14,034 nucleotides of DNA, taken from assembly GCA_002352605.1 (NCBI GenBank), contig DEIP01000099.1:1-14034 (forward strand), written 5' to 3'. The DNA comes from Desulfobacteraceae bacterium UBA2771. Lineage in GTDB: Bacteria > Desulfobacterota > Desulfobacteria > Desulfobacterales > Desulfosarcinaceae. Shown piece by piece: positions 7,553 to 14,034 of the stretch; positions within the stretch are counted from its first letter, which is position 1; each line of letters starts with the position of its first letter. The notes under the pieces are model-generated. The model was not told the DNA's origin. It saw only the letters and a program-made list of their open reading frames with translations, and searched no databases. The position numbers were made by a program, and so were the translations under genes.

Positions 7553-7595
7553 CCAATAAAGTCCATACGATCCGATTGTCAAGGTGTTTTGTCAA
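7553..7595 (-). promoter_or_regulatory. Candidate asd promoter with duplicated TTGACA boxes
   Basis: On the minus strand TTGACA occurs twice, at 7590-7595 and 7577-7582, 13 bp apart. The downstream box is 18 nt from TATTGG (7553-7558), a poor -10 match. The arrangement could be a promoter with an overlapping repeat operator. It would leave an asd leader of roughly 90 nt. The -10 is weak, so confidence is modest. Confidence 0.33.
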
Positions 7596-7766
7596 CCATG
7601 GGCGCTCAGAAAACAGCCGGGATCCCCTGAATGAGGCCGATTGGCAGACCTCCGCATCCTCTCCGCCGACCACCATGGCCTCAATCCCGGCATTTTCGAT
7701 GTGCAGATCCCAAGGGAGGGTCACGGAACAATCGCGCAACGGAGAAAAGAAATGGCGTTCACCCCC

Positions 7767-7795
7767 TTGACACCGACGGGTTCCAACTCTAAAAG
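7767..7795 (+). promoter_or_regulatory. Sigma70-like promoter of the SNF2 helicase gene
   Basis: A perfect -35 TTGACA (7767-7772), a spacer of exactly 17 nt and a -10 of TAAAAG (7790-7795, four of six consensus bases). A start near 7802 would give a leader of about 29 nt before the ATG at 7831. Confidence 0.55.
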
Positions 7796-7830
7796 AAGAC
7801 GATTATTCACTCCCCCACGGGAAACCGAAA

Positions 7831-10740
7831 ATGCCTTTTGATCACGCACTGGAATTTCATCGAAACGCCGTTGCCCTGATGCCCGCACCTAAGAATCCTC
7901 ATCCGGGTGTCGCTTTTTATGTGGAAGACGAGCCATCCCAGCAATTCTGCACCTGCCGAAAACCGGGAAAAAAAACCTGCGCACATTTAAAATCACTGTT
8001 CAAAATCATCGGTCAAATGCGGTCCAAAGGCAAGGGACTCAACCTGGAGGCACAATTTCGCAACAGTGTCTGGCACGATTTGGCCACCGTGCTGAGCCAG
8101 GGTGATCGGCTGACGCCGCAAACCACGAAGGCACGGTTTTACAAAAGCGGCGACCAAACCCTGCTGAAGGTGCTGACGCCTGACGGCGACATCGCCATCA
8201 CCTACCGCTCGACCCATGGAGACAGAAACCGTCTGGCCGATCGCCTGGGCGCCTTTTCGTCGAAGCGGGATGACCAGGTTCCGGATCGGGCGGAAATCAT
8301 CCACCGCCTTAAGTTGTTGACCATGAGCGATGCGGAACGGCAGCTACACGACCTGGGCATGAAATCCCGGCGTCAGGCCCTCGAAGCCAGCCTGTGGTTT
8401 CGGCTGGCCTATCATTGTTTCCTGGAATTCGGCATGGACGGTTGCCGTTTTCACCCATCGGTGGATGAGACGACCGGTGCCTTCATCATCACCTGCAAAA
8501 ACCCGCAACAGGGAACCATTTTCCACGCAAACATAGCAAAAAACCGGGTCCGCCCGTTATTGGATTGTTTCAGCCAGCATCTGCCCAACCAGCACGACCT
8601 GCCCATCCATCCCATCCCCTTGAAAAGCCTGTTCCGGATCCGCCAAAATACCGAAACGGATCTGGATGTCTATCCTGTCATCCAACTGCTCCAAACAGAA
8701 GGGGAGACGCGCTTCTTTTCAAGGGAAGGACTCGAACGGTTTATTTATGGTGACCTGGTGTATATCCCCGACCTCAAGATCCTGGCGGCGCTTGAGAAGC
8801 CGGGCAAGGCCCGGCAATTCACGACCCCCCGACGCATGACCTTCAAGCGTTACCAGATCCCCAGTTTCCTGGAATCCGTCGGTGGTGACCCGGCCGGCGA
8901 CGGATTCGTCATCGACCCCGATGTCAAGGGGCTTCAACTGCTTCGCCGCTGGAACACCATGACGATGGCCCCCACGGCCGTCGACAGAGATTGGTGCTGG
9001 CTCTCCATCACCTATGGGTTTGGCGATGAATCCGTCTCCTTGACGGAAATATTAACGGCCAGAAAAGAAACCACCCGCTACATAGGCACCCCCAGCGGAT
9101 GGGTGGACACCCTGTCCCCCGAGGTGGAAACCATGGTCGCCCTGGCCGGCAAACTGCCGCCGGAACGATTCAGCGAAGCCGGAAACACAGTGAAATTAAG
9201 CCGGCAAGAGCTGTTTCAATTCTCCGCCCTGGAAGACACCGCACCCATCGTGGCCGGAACGGGGGATAGCGCCGATCAGCTGTCCCGGATTCTGGCACTG
9301 AAACCCGCCGCACCACCACAGGATCCCGGACTGACCTCCACCCTCCGTGAATATCAGATCGCAGGACTCAAATGGCTGTGGTGGCTGTGGGAGAACCGTT
9401 TCGGCGGCCTGTTGTGCGACGACATGGGGCTAGGCAAAACCCATCAAATCATGGCGCTGATGGCGTGCATCCACCGGCATGACGAAGAAAAAAAACCATT
9501 TCTCGTGGTCTGCCCCACGACCGTATTGAGTCACTGGACGATGAAACTCGAGCAACATGCACCGTCCCTGAAAACAAGCGTCTACTACGGCAGCGACCGG
9601 GACCTGCCCACGGCCCTGGGTGATACCGACGTGCTGCTCACCTCCTATGGCCTGCTCCTCAGGGATATTGACCGACTCAAGGCCACCCCATTTTGCATAG
9701 CCGTGTTTGACGAAATTCAGCAGATCAAGAATGCCGACACCAAAACCAACGCCGCCGCGGCAGCGCTCAATGCCGGGGTTAAGATCGGTCTTACCGGGAC
9801 CCCCATCGAAAACTCCGTGATGGAACTAAAGGCATTGATGGACACCGTGGTCCCCGGATATCTTGGGTCGAATCAGGCCTTTTTTCAGCGGTTCGTACCC
9901 GACGCCACACCAGACCCGATGGTATCGCAGAATCGGGATCAGCTGCGCCGCCTGATCTACCCCTTTACGTTGCGGCGGCTCAAGAGTCGCGTGCTGGATG
10001 AACTGCCCCAAAAGATCGAGGACATCCGCTATTGTGAACTCACCGACCACCAGGTCAAGCTCTACCGGGACGCCATCGACGCCCGGGCCAGGGGAATCGT
10101 GTCATCATTGGCAGATGAGAATGAAGCCATCCCCTATATTCATATTTTTTCCCTGCTCACCCTGCTTAAACAGATCTGCAATCATCCCGCCCTGGTGGAC
10201 AAGCAACCGATAGACGCTGACAACCGGGTTTCGGGGAAATGGGAGCTGTTCACGGAGCTGCTGGAAGAGAGCCTGGAATCGGGACAAAAGGTCGTCGTGT
10301 ACAGCCAATTCGCCCAAATGATCACCATCATTGCCAACCACCTGAACCGGCATGGCATCGGCCATGTGGTCCTTACCGGTACCAGCCGGAATCGCGGCAA
10401 ACTTATCGAAACGTTCAACACCGAACCGGAGTGCCGGGTCTTCGTGGGCAGCCTGAAGGCCGGCGGCACCGGCATCGACCTGGTGGCCGGATCGGTCGTC
10501 ATCCACTACGACCGCTGGTGGAATGCAGCCAAGGAGGATCAGGCCACGGACCGCGTCCATCGAATCGGCCAACGACGCGGGGTACAGGTGTTCAAACTGG
10601 TCACCCTCGGCACACTCGAAGAAAAAATCTCCGCCATCATCGAAAAAAAACGCAAACTGATGGCGGACATCGTCCACGAAGATGATCCGGGGCTGCTGAA
10701 ATCGTTCGGCCGACAGGAGTTGCTTCAGTTTTTATCCTGA
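7831..10740 (+). CDS. SNF2-family ATPase/helicase with N-terminal SWIM zinc finger
   Basis: A 969-aa protein, probably a DNA translocase using ATP. Near the N-terminus C40, C42, C50 and H52 (FCTCRKPGKKTCAHL) form a CxC...CxH SWIM-type finger, expected to bind zinc and DNA or protein. Residues about 60-490 form a long region with no motif I can name. The SNF2 motor starts at LREYQIAGLKWLWWLW (505-520). Its motifs are Walker A DDMGLGKT (530-537, K536), DEIQ (627-630, in place of DEAH), LTGTPIEN (654-661), VYSQF (823-827), GSLKAGGTGIDL (873-884) and ATDRVHRIGQ (905-914). The protein ends shortly after motif VI with a charged helix. The ATG has only a weak upstream GGGAAA. No restriction, nuclease or methylase partner is adjacent, so a defence role is not supported. 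Transcription or repair remodelling is the family default, stated as inference. Confidence 0.92.
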   Translation: MPFDHALEFHRNAVALMPAPKNPHPGVAFYVEDEPSQQFCTCRKPGKKTCAHLKSLFKIIGQMRSKGKGLNLEAQFRNSVWHDLATVLSQGDRLTPQTTKARFYKSGDQTLLKVLTPDGDIAITYRSTHGDRNRLADRLGAFSSKRDDQVPDRAEIIHRLKLLTMSDAERQLHDLGMKSRRQALEASLWFRLAYHCFLEFGMDGCRFHPSVDETTGAFIITCKNPQQGTIFHANIAKNRVRPLLDCFSQHLPNQHDLPIHPIPLKSLFRIRQNTETDLDVYPVIQLLQTEGETRFFSREGLERFIYGDLVYIPDLKILAALEKPGKARQFTTPRRMTFKRYQIPSFLESVGGDPAGDGFVIDPDVKGLQLLRRWNTMTMAPTAVDRDWCWLSITYGFGDESVSLTEILTARKETTRYIGTPSGWVDTLSPEVETMVALAGKLPPERFSEAGNTVKLSRQELFQFSALEDTAPIVAGTGDSADQLSRILALKPAAPPQDPGLTSTLREYQIAGLKWLWWLWENRFGGLLCDDMGLGKTHQIMALMACIHRHDEEKKPFLVVCPTTVLSHWTMKLEQHAPSLKTSVYYGSDRDLPTALGDTDVLLTSYGLLLRDIDRLKATPFCIAVFDEIQQIKNADTKTNAAAAALNAGVKIGLTGTPIENSVMELKALMDTVVPGYLGSNQAFFQRFVPDATPDPMVSQNRDQLRRLIYPFTLRRLKSRVLDELPQKIEDIRYCELTDHQVKLYRDAIDARARGIVSSLADENEAIPYIHIFSLLTLLKQICNHPALVDKQPIDADNRVSGKWELFTELLEESLESGQKVVVYSQFAQMITIIANHLNRHGIGHVVLTGTSRNRGKLIETFNTEPECRVFVGSLKAGGTGIDLVAGSVVIHYDRWWNAAKEDQATDRVHRIGQRRGVQVFKLVTLGTLEEKISAIIEKKRKLMADIVHEDDPGLLKSFGRQELLQFLS

Positions 10741-10760
10741 CCGTCCCGCGCGCCCTTCGA

Positions 10761-10928
10761 ATGTTCGAATCCCAATTCGATCTTTTATCATCGGAAACGC
10801 GGGTGGACGGGGGACTCCGGGCCCTCCCCCACACCCCGGTGTTCGACATGGAAACGCTCGACGACATCTCCGGCATGGGGGAATTGGACGGCTGCCCGGA
10901 TCGGATGCAGCGGCAGACGACCGGATAA
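10761..10928 (+). CDS. Doubtful 55-aa ORF after the helicase gene
   Basis: A frame from ATG 10761 to TAA 10926-10928 encodes 55 residues, acidic in the middle (VFDMETLDDISGMGELDG). After the first ten codons nearly every third position is G or C, as in the real genes here, which hints at past or present coding. It has no ribosome site, overlaps a strong hairpin and has no family I recognise. It could be a small gene, a decayed one or chance in GC-rich DNA. Confidence 0.22.
   Translation: MFESQFDLLSSETRVDGGLRALPHTPVFDMETLDDISGMGELDGCPDRMQRQTTG
10800..10838. repeat. GC-rich imperfect inverted repeat
   Basis: CGGGTG pairs with CACCCCG and GGGGGA pairs with TCCCCC, separated by a small internal loop, around a loop containing GGGCCC. 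The structure lies about 60 nt after the helicase stop and could help end its transcript, but no T run follows. It is therefore not a standard intrinsic terminator. Confidence 0.35.
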
Positions 10929-10949
10929 TAATCATCGGTGCCGTACGCC

Positions 10950-10978
10950 TTGACACGGCCGTTCAGGGGGGATAATAC
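10950..10978 (+). promoter_or_regulatory. Candidate promoter of the 97-aa gene and ABC cluster
   Basis: TTGACA (10950-10955) is followed either by GATAAT at 15 nt (10971-10976) or by TAATAC at 17 nt (10973-10978). The -35 is perfect and the -10 close to consensus with imperfect spacing. Transcription from near 10984 would give a leader of about 165 nt before the ATG at 11149, long enough for control elements. I recognise no riboswitch in it. Confidence 0.42.
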
Positions 10979-11009
10979 CGGCATCATAAAGCAAGCGAGT
11001 CGCCACACG

Positions 11010-11066
11010 CGTTCGGATCAGAGGGAAAAAGCGTCCCCAAGCACCGGGTCAGGGTCGTTCCGATCA
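11010..11066 (+). repeat. Imperfect 11-bp direct repeat in the leader
   Basis: CGTTCGGATCA (11010-11020) and CGTTCCGATCA (11056-11066) match at 10 of 11 positions and are 46 nt apart start to start. They lie in the presumed leader of the 97-aa gene. They could be paired regulator sites or coincidence. Confidence 0.25.
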
Positions 11067-11148
11067 ACACGGACATGGGATTTTAGGATTACCGGCAAAT
11101 CGAATCGGCGGCGTCTGACAGGGCCGATCTAAGCAAGGAGCTATCAAA

Positions 11149-11442
11149 ATGACCATCGAAGCGACCACCTGGCTGTATGTGGCCATTGAGAAAACCGACC
11201 CCAATGAGCAGATCGTCGGGCAGACCGACACCGAAAACGATATCTCTTTCATTCCCGCCTTTCTGAGTAAAGAGGCCGCCCAGCAGGCCATGTTCCATCT
11301 GCACCTGGAAAAAAAGAAAAAATACGAAACGCAGGCCATCATCTACGAAGATCTTTCCCGCCACGCCGTGGAGAATGGGTTTTTGATTTTTGTCCTGGAC
11401 GAGGATGGCAAGGTGATGGAGCGTCTTCCCGCTGCCTCGTGA
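11149..11442 (+). CDS. 97-aa protein of unknown family
   Basis: A clearly translated small gene: AAGGAG (11135-11140) lies 8 nt before the ATG. The protein is soluble with no signal peptide or membrane helix. It begins MTIEATTWLYVAIEKT, has an acidic stretch (QTDTENDISF) and then a helical part with EKKKK near residues 54-58. It ends in a strand-rich section (NGFLIFVLDEDGKVME). The alternation suggests a small alpha/beta fold. I do not recognise a family. It precedes the ATPase gene by 92 nt on the same strand and may share its transcript. The gap holds only a small AT-rich hairpin (TGGAA 11450-11454 with TTCCA 11463-11467) and a TATATT box (11484-11489) without a good -35. Confidence 0.82.
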   Translation: MTIEATTWLYVAIEKTDPNEQIVGQTDTENDISFIPAFLSKEAAQQAMFHLHLEKKKKYETQAIIYEDLSRHAVENGFLIFVLDEDGKVMERLPAAS

Positions 11443-11534
11443 ATAAGTCTGGAAAATTTTTATTCCAAATGATATTGAGCAGATATATTGGTGTCGAACA
11501 AAAAGACCAGCCGAGGCCCTAATCGGTCAGCCTT

Positions 11535-12251
11535 ATGGACGGACCCTCCAATGGGGTGCATATGATCTCATGCCGTGACATCACGTTTCGCTACCCGGGT
11601 GCCGAGACCGCGCTGTTCGACGGACTCGATCTGGTGATCGACAAACCGGGTTTTCACGCCCTGTTCGGACCGTCCGGCATCGGCAAAACCACCCTCGCTA
11701 AAATAATTTGCGGCGACATCGACGATTTTTCGGGCCGGGTGAAGACCATCGGCGACATGCCCTGCCTGTATACATACAACCGTGAACGGCTGCCCGGGTG
11801 GTCTCCGGTGGGCAAACACCTCGAAAAAACGACGCCTCCGGACCGCCATTCACTGAGAGATGAACTGATACACCAATTCGGCCTGACAAAACTCATGGGC
11901 ATGCGATATTCTCAACTCTCCATGGGCCAGTGCAACCGGGTGAACCTGCTGCGTTATCTACTCCAGGACTTCAGTATCCTCATCATGGACGAGAGTCTTG
12001 CCAATGTGGATGAACCCACCCGGCAGGCCATTCTTTACAAAATCAAATCGATCTTTCCGGATACCGGTTTTCTCTACATTTCGCACAACGTGGTGGAAGT
12101 GTCCCGGTTCTGCGACCGGATCGTCGTCTTTCGCGGGGCCCACCGTTCGCCCCAAACCTGTCAGCTTAGCGGCCGGAACCACCGTAACGACCAACCCCTG
12201 GACAACAACGCACTGACACAGTCCATGCTGGAGATCATGAATGCTGCATAG
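11535..12251 (+). CDS. ABC transporter ATP-binding protein (NitT/TauT-like, divergent)
   Basis: A 238-aa cytosolic ATPase that powers the adjacent permease. Walker A is GPSGIGKT (45-52). The signature is LSMGQ (128-132) instead of LSGGQ, followed by CNR rather than QQR. Walker B is ILIMDE (148-153) with catalytic E153, and the switch His is H184 (YISHN). In the Q-loop position the usual FQ...LLPW of this class reads YNRERLPGW (81-89), so the Gln appears replaced by Asn82. The key ATP-hydrolysis residues are therefore kept while the coupling positions differ. No ribosome site precedes the ATG at 11535. An in-frame ATG at 11562, just after GGGGTG, would start MISCRDITFRYPG, more like relatives, and may be the true start. 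It overlaps the permease gene by 11 nt. Confidence 0.9.
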   Translation: MDGPSNGVHMISCRDITFRYPGAETALFDGLDLVIDKPGFHALFGPSGIGKTTLAKIICGDIDDFSGRVKTIGDMPCLYTYNRERLPGWSPVGKHLEKTTPPDRHSLRDELIHQFGLTKLMGMRYSQLSMGQCNRVNLLRYLLQDFSILIMDESLANVDEPTRQAILYKIKSIFPDTGFLYISHNVVEVSRFCDRIVVFRGAHRSPQTCQLSGRNHRNDQPLDNNALTQSMLEIMNAA

Positions 12252-12990
12252 ACGCATCCTGCAGTTTTTCATCGTCTACCTGTTGGGCATCGGTCTGCTG
12301 TTCGGGATCAAACTGGTCATCGGCCTCTCCGATTACGTAATCCCCGGGCCTATGGGTGTCTGGCACACAGGCCGAGCCGAGTTTTCCCGCTATATGGGCG
12401 ATGTACTGAACACATTCACCGTGGCCGTCATCGGCCAGGTGTTGTCCATCTTGATGGCCCTATCCGTGGGCGTGGCCGGACGCGGGGCAACCTGGTTCGG
12501 TTCCTTCATCAAGGTGGCCGCATACAATGTACAAGCCTATCCCATCGTAGCCATCGCACCGATCCTGTTCATCCTGCTGGGAGATGGATTTTGGACCCGC
12601 CTGTTCATCGCCGCCATGATCTGTTATTTCCCGCTGCTTTTGTCGGTCATCGGAATCATGAGCGAACCGGTGACCGATATCGAACATTTTTACCGGGTAA
12701 CGGGACGGCTGCGATGGCAGCTCGAAGTCAAAATCCGGTCCTTCGAAAACTTGCACAAGCTGACCACGGTGGTTTCGGGCAGCGCCACCCTGGCGATGGC
12801 CGGCACTATCGTGGCTGAGTTCATTGCCGCCAACGCCGGCATCGGCCACAGCATCCGTATCGCTTTGTACCAGAGCGATCTGTCCAAAATTCTGGTGGCC
12901 CTGTTCGCAATCGGGATTACCCTCTCCCTCTACCAAGGCATATTGGAGCTGGTTGGTGCCGGCGTGAAAAAAGCCTGGACCGCCGGATAA
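12241..12990 (+). CDS. ABC transporter permease (NitT/TauT-like, divergent)
   Basis: A 249-aa inner-membrane protein with about six hydrophobic segments (roughly 7-27, 57-77, 92-113, 119-140, 176-197 and 214-234). The cytosolic coupling loop that normally reads EAA...GASRWQLF...LPxAxP is here FYRVTGRLRWQLEVKIRSFENL (150-171). G155 and the RWQL core are kept, but the LPxAxP part is lost. VAEFIAANAGIGHSI (191-205) matches the conserved VAEF..G.G segment of the family. The ATG at 12241 overlaps the ATPase end by 11 nt, so the two are translationally coupled. Together with the binding protein it forms an importer; the permease departs from consensus at the same functional contact as the ATPase. 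Confidence 0.9.
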   Translation: MLHRRILQFFIVYLLGIGLLFGIKLVIGLSDYVIPGPMGVWHTGRAEFSRYMGDVLNTFTVAVIGQVLSILMALSVGVAGRGATWFGSFIKVAAYNVQAYPIVAIAPILFILLGDGFWTRLFIAAMICYFPLLLSVIGIMSEPVTDIEHFYRVTGRLRWQLEVKIRSFENLHKLTTVVSGSATLAMAGTIVAEFIAANAGIGHSIRIALYQSDLSKILVALFAIGITLSLYQGILELVGAGVKKAWTAG

Positions 12991-13014
12991 GTTTTCCCCA
13001 GAGGAGTTTGGGCC

Positions 13015-14031
13015 ATGAAGCCACCCATGACGGTAAACCGACTTGTCATCTGGATCCTGCTTATCGGCATCGGACTGATCGGCATCGGACTGATCGCCCC
13101 CGGCGAAGTTCCGGCGAAAGAGAAGGTGGCCTACCGCCTGAAATGGCTGATCAACGCCAGCACCGCCGGAGACGTATTCACGCAGCATCAAGGTTTTTTT
13201 TCCAAGGAAGATCTGGACGTTGTGGTCAAAGCCGGGGGCCCGGAACGGGATGCCATCCGGGAACTGGAACTGGGGTACGCCCAGTTCGGCGTGGCCTCTG
13301 CGGACCAGGTGATTCGGGCGCTGTCTAAAGGGGCGTCGGTGGTGGTACTGGCCCAGTTATTCCAGGTCAATCCCCTCCAGTGGATCTACCGGGCGGACCA
13401 CTTTTCTCTGGCACGGGTCCAGGATCTGGCGAAAAAAACAGTGGGCGTCACCTATGGCGGAAACGACGAGACCATCATGCGTGCCCTTTTGGCCTCCGCC
13501 GGCATGGATGAGCATCAGGTTCACCTGACCGGCGTACGATACGACTACACGCCGTTTTTTCAAAACCGGATAACGGTCTGGCCGGTCTATCGCAACACCC
13601 AGGGCGTCTTTTTGTCGGACAAACTTGCCGCCGGCGGCGAGCGGGTGGCGTTTTTCGATCCGTCCGAACACGGAATCCGGTTCGTGGCCAACAGCGTGGT
13701 GACGTCACAGAAAATGGTCGATCAACATCCGCAAACGGTCGGTCGATTCATCCGGGCACTGCTGGCCGGATGGCAGGCGGCAATGGCGCCGGCCAACGAA
13801 GCCGCGGTTATACGGGCAGTCGCCGAGCACGATCGTGACACACCGGAAGCGGTCATGCGCCGTCAGCTGGCGGTTACCCGCCGGATGATCCAACCCGACC
13901 CCGACATCCCCGTCGGCCATATCGATACGAAGGCATGGCAGCAGACTGAACAGATCATGGTCCGGCAACGGCTGATCTCCGGCCCGGTTAATGTCATCGA
14001 CCAGCTAAGGATCGTGAACTTTATAAAGTGA
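13015..14031 (+). CDS. ABC transporter substrate-binding protein (NMT1/ThiY-like)
   Basis: A 338-aa exported protein. Residues 9-28 form a hydrophobic signal core, with a likely type I cleavage after EVPA (residue 34). No lipobox Cys is seen, so it is probably free in the periplasm. The mature part starts YRLKWLINASTAGDVFTQHQ, then GFFSKEDLDVVVKAGGP (60-76), YAQFGVASADQVI (88-100) and VGVTYGGNDE (143-152). This is the NMT1/THI5-like layout of ThiY and related binding proteins. Substrates of the family include formylaminopyrimidine and other small planar or sulfonate compounds; the one here is unknown. GAGGAG (13001-13006) is 8 nt before the ATG, and the gene follows the permease by 24 nt. The downstream neighbour is outside the window. 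Confidence 0.9.
   Translation: MKPPMTVNRLVIWILLIGIGLIGIGLIAPGEVPAKEKVAYRLKWLINASTAGDVFTQHQGFFSKEDLDVVVKAGGPERDAIRELELGYAQFGVASADQVIRALSKGASVVVLAQLFQVNPLQWIYRADHFSLARVQDLAKKTVGVTYGGNDETIMRALLASAGMDEHQVHLTGVRYDYTPFFQNRITVWPVYRNTQGVFLSDKLAAGGERVAFFDPSEHGIRFVANSVVTSQKMVDQHPQTVGRFIRALLAGWQAAMAPANEAAVIRAVAEHDRDTPEAVMRRQLAVTRRMIQPDPDIPVGHIDTKAWQQTEQIMVRQRLISGPVNVIDQLRIVNFIK
13063..13092 (+). repeat. Perfect 15-bp tandem duplication in the signal peptide
   Basis: ATCGGCATCGGACTG occurs at 13063-13077 and again immediately at 13078-13092. It is in frame, so it duplicates five residues and makes LIGIGLIGIGLIA in the signal-peptide core. It looks like a recent slippage event. It lengthens the hydrophobic stretch without breaking the gene, and copy number could vary between strains. 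Confidence 0.85.
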
Positions 14032-14034
14032 ACC

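Larger units (their letters stand above)
7459..7830. other. Divergent intergenic region between asd and the SNF2 helicase gene
   Basis: A 372-nt gap. Toward asd it holds two TTGACA boxes and a small hairpin (GGCAC at 7532-7536 paired with GTGCC at 7543-7547). Toward the helicase it holds a good promoter at 7767-7795. The middle (about 7600-7750) has open frames on both strands, but none has a recognisable product or convincing start. A 29-codon frame starting at 7752 after GGAGA runs over the helicase start codon, but it lies upstream of the proposed transcription start. Confidence 0.6.
10741..11148. other. 408-nt region between the helicase gene and the transporter cluster
   Basis: No confident gene. 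It contains a 55-codon frame (10761-10928), a GC-rich hairpin (10800-10838), a promoter candidate (10950-10978) and an imperfect direct repeat (11010-11066). These are listed separately. TTCGAA occurs twice near the start (10756-10761 and 10764-10769). Other open frames on both strands are compositional and lack start signals. Confidence 0.6.

Noticed and set aside
7485..7739. 84-codon minus-strand frame in the asd upstream region
   Set aside because: It begins with TTG, has no ribosome site, overlaps the proposed asd promoter boxes and resembles no family I know.
6172..7770. 532-codon open frame on the plus strand opposite asd
   Set aside because: It is antisense to a clear asd gene, extends past both its ends, has no recognisable domain, and is what a GC-rich coding strand leaves open in the opposite frame.
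7752..7841. 29-codon plus-strand leader ORF (MAFTPLTPTGSN...) overlapping the helicase start
   Set aside because: It has a fair GGAGA before the ATG, but it starts upstream of the best promoter, so it would not be on that transcript. It also lacks a run of regulatory codons.
10756..10780. GTTCGAATCCC, resembling the T-loop of a tRNA
   Set aside because: The flanking bases cannot form the T stem, and no acceptor, D or anticodon arms are present upstream. It is part of a TTCGAA-rich patch.
7831..11148. Helicase gene as part of a defence island (DISARM- or phage-defence-type SNF2)
   Set aside because: No methyltransferase, nuclease, PLD or other defence partner lies on either side; the neighbours are biosynthetic and transport genes.

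Overview
The window reads as a stretch of ordinary chromosome from a GC-rich Gram-negative bacterium. The mix of a gammaproteobacterial-type Asd, a proteobacterial Lnt, ArfB and a NitT/TauT-type transporter suggests a Desulfobacterota (Desulfosarcina-like) genome. That placement is inference from protein style; no rRNA or other marker is present. No transposase, CRISPR array, tRNA or rRNA was found.

Left part (1-7458). Nearly everything is on the minus strand. Reading along that strand, the order is asd, a 33-codon small ORF, lnt, prfB, an HD-domain gene, thiE and an RCK-gated potassium channel gene. asd to the HD gene looks like one transcription unit: the small ORF overlaps lnt by ATGA, lnt-prfB are 3 nt apart, and prfB-HD are 3 nt apart. 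prfB is split into two frames by the classical RF2 autoregulatory +1 frameshift; joined, it is 365 aa. The potassium channel has a strong internal ribosome site in front of the methionine that begins its cytosolic RCK part, as in MthK. At the left end arfB (minus) diverges from a hotdog thioesterase gene (plus), which converges on the channel gene.

Middle (7459-11148). A 372-nt divergent intergenic region carries a good sigma70-like promoter (TTGACA, 17 nt, TAAAAG) for a 969-aa SNF2-family helicase with an N-terminal SWIM-type zinc finger. Two TTGACA boxes facing asd lie in the same region. After the helicase, about 400 nt hold a doubtful 55-aa ORF, a GC-rich hairpin, a promoter candidate and an imperfect 11-bp direct repeat.

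Right part (11149-14034). A 97-aa protein of unknown family is followed by a three-gene ABC importer: ATPase, permease and exported binding protein of the NMT1/ThiY-like class. The ATPase and permease depart from family consensus at several signature positions. The binding protein suggests uptake of a thiamine-precursor-like or other small heteroaromatic or sulfonate-type compound, but no TPP riboswitch is visible and the substrate is unproven.

The most interesting items are the internal RCK start, the small coupled ORF before lnt, the RF2 frameshift, the divergent ABC importer with its orphan 97-aa partner, and the SWIM-SNF2 fusion.
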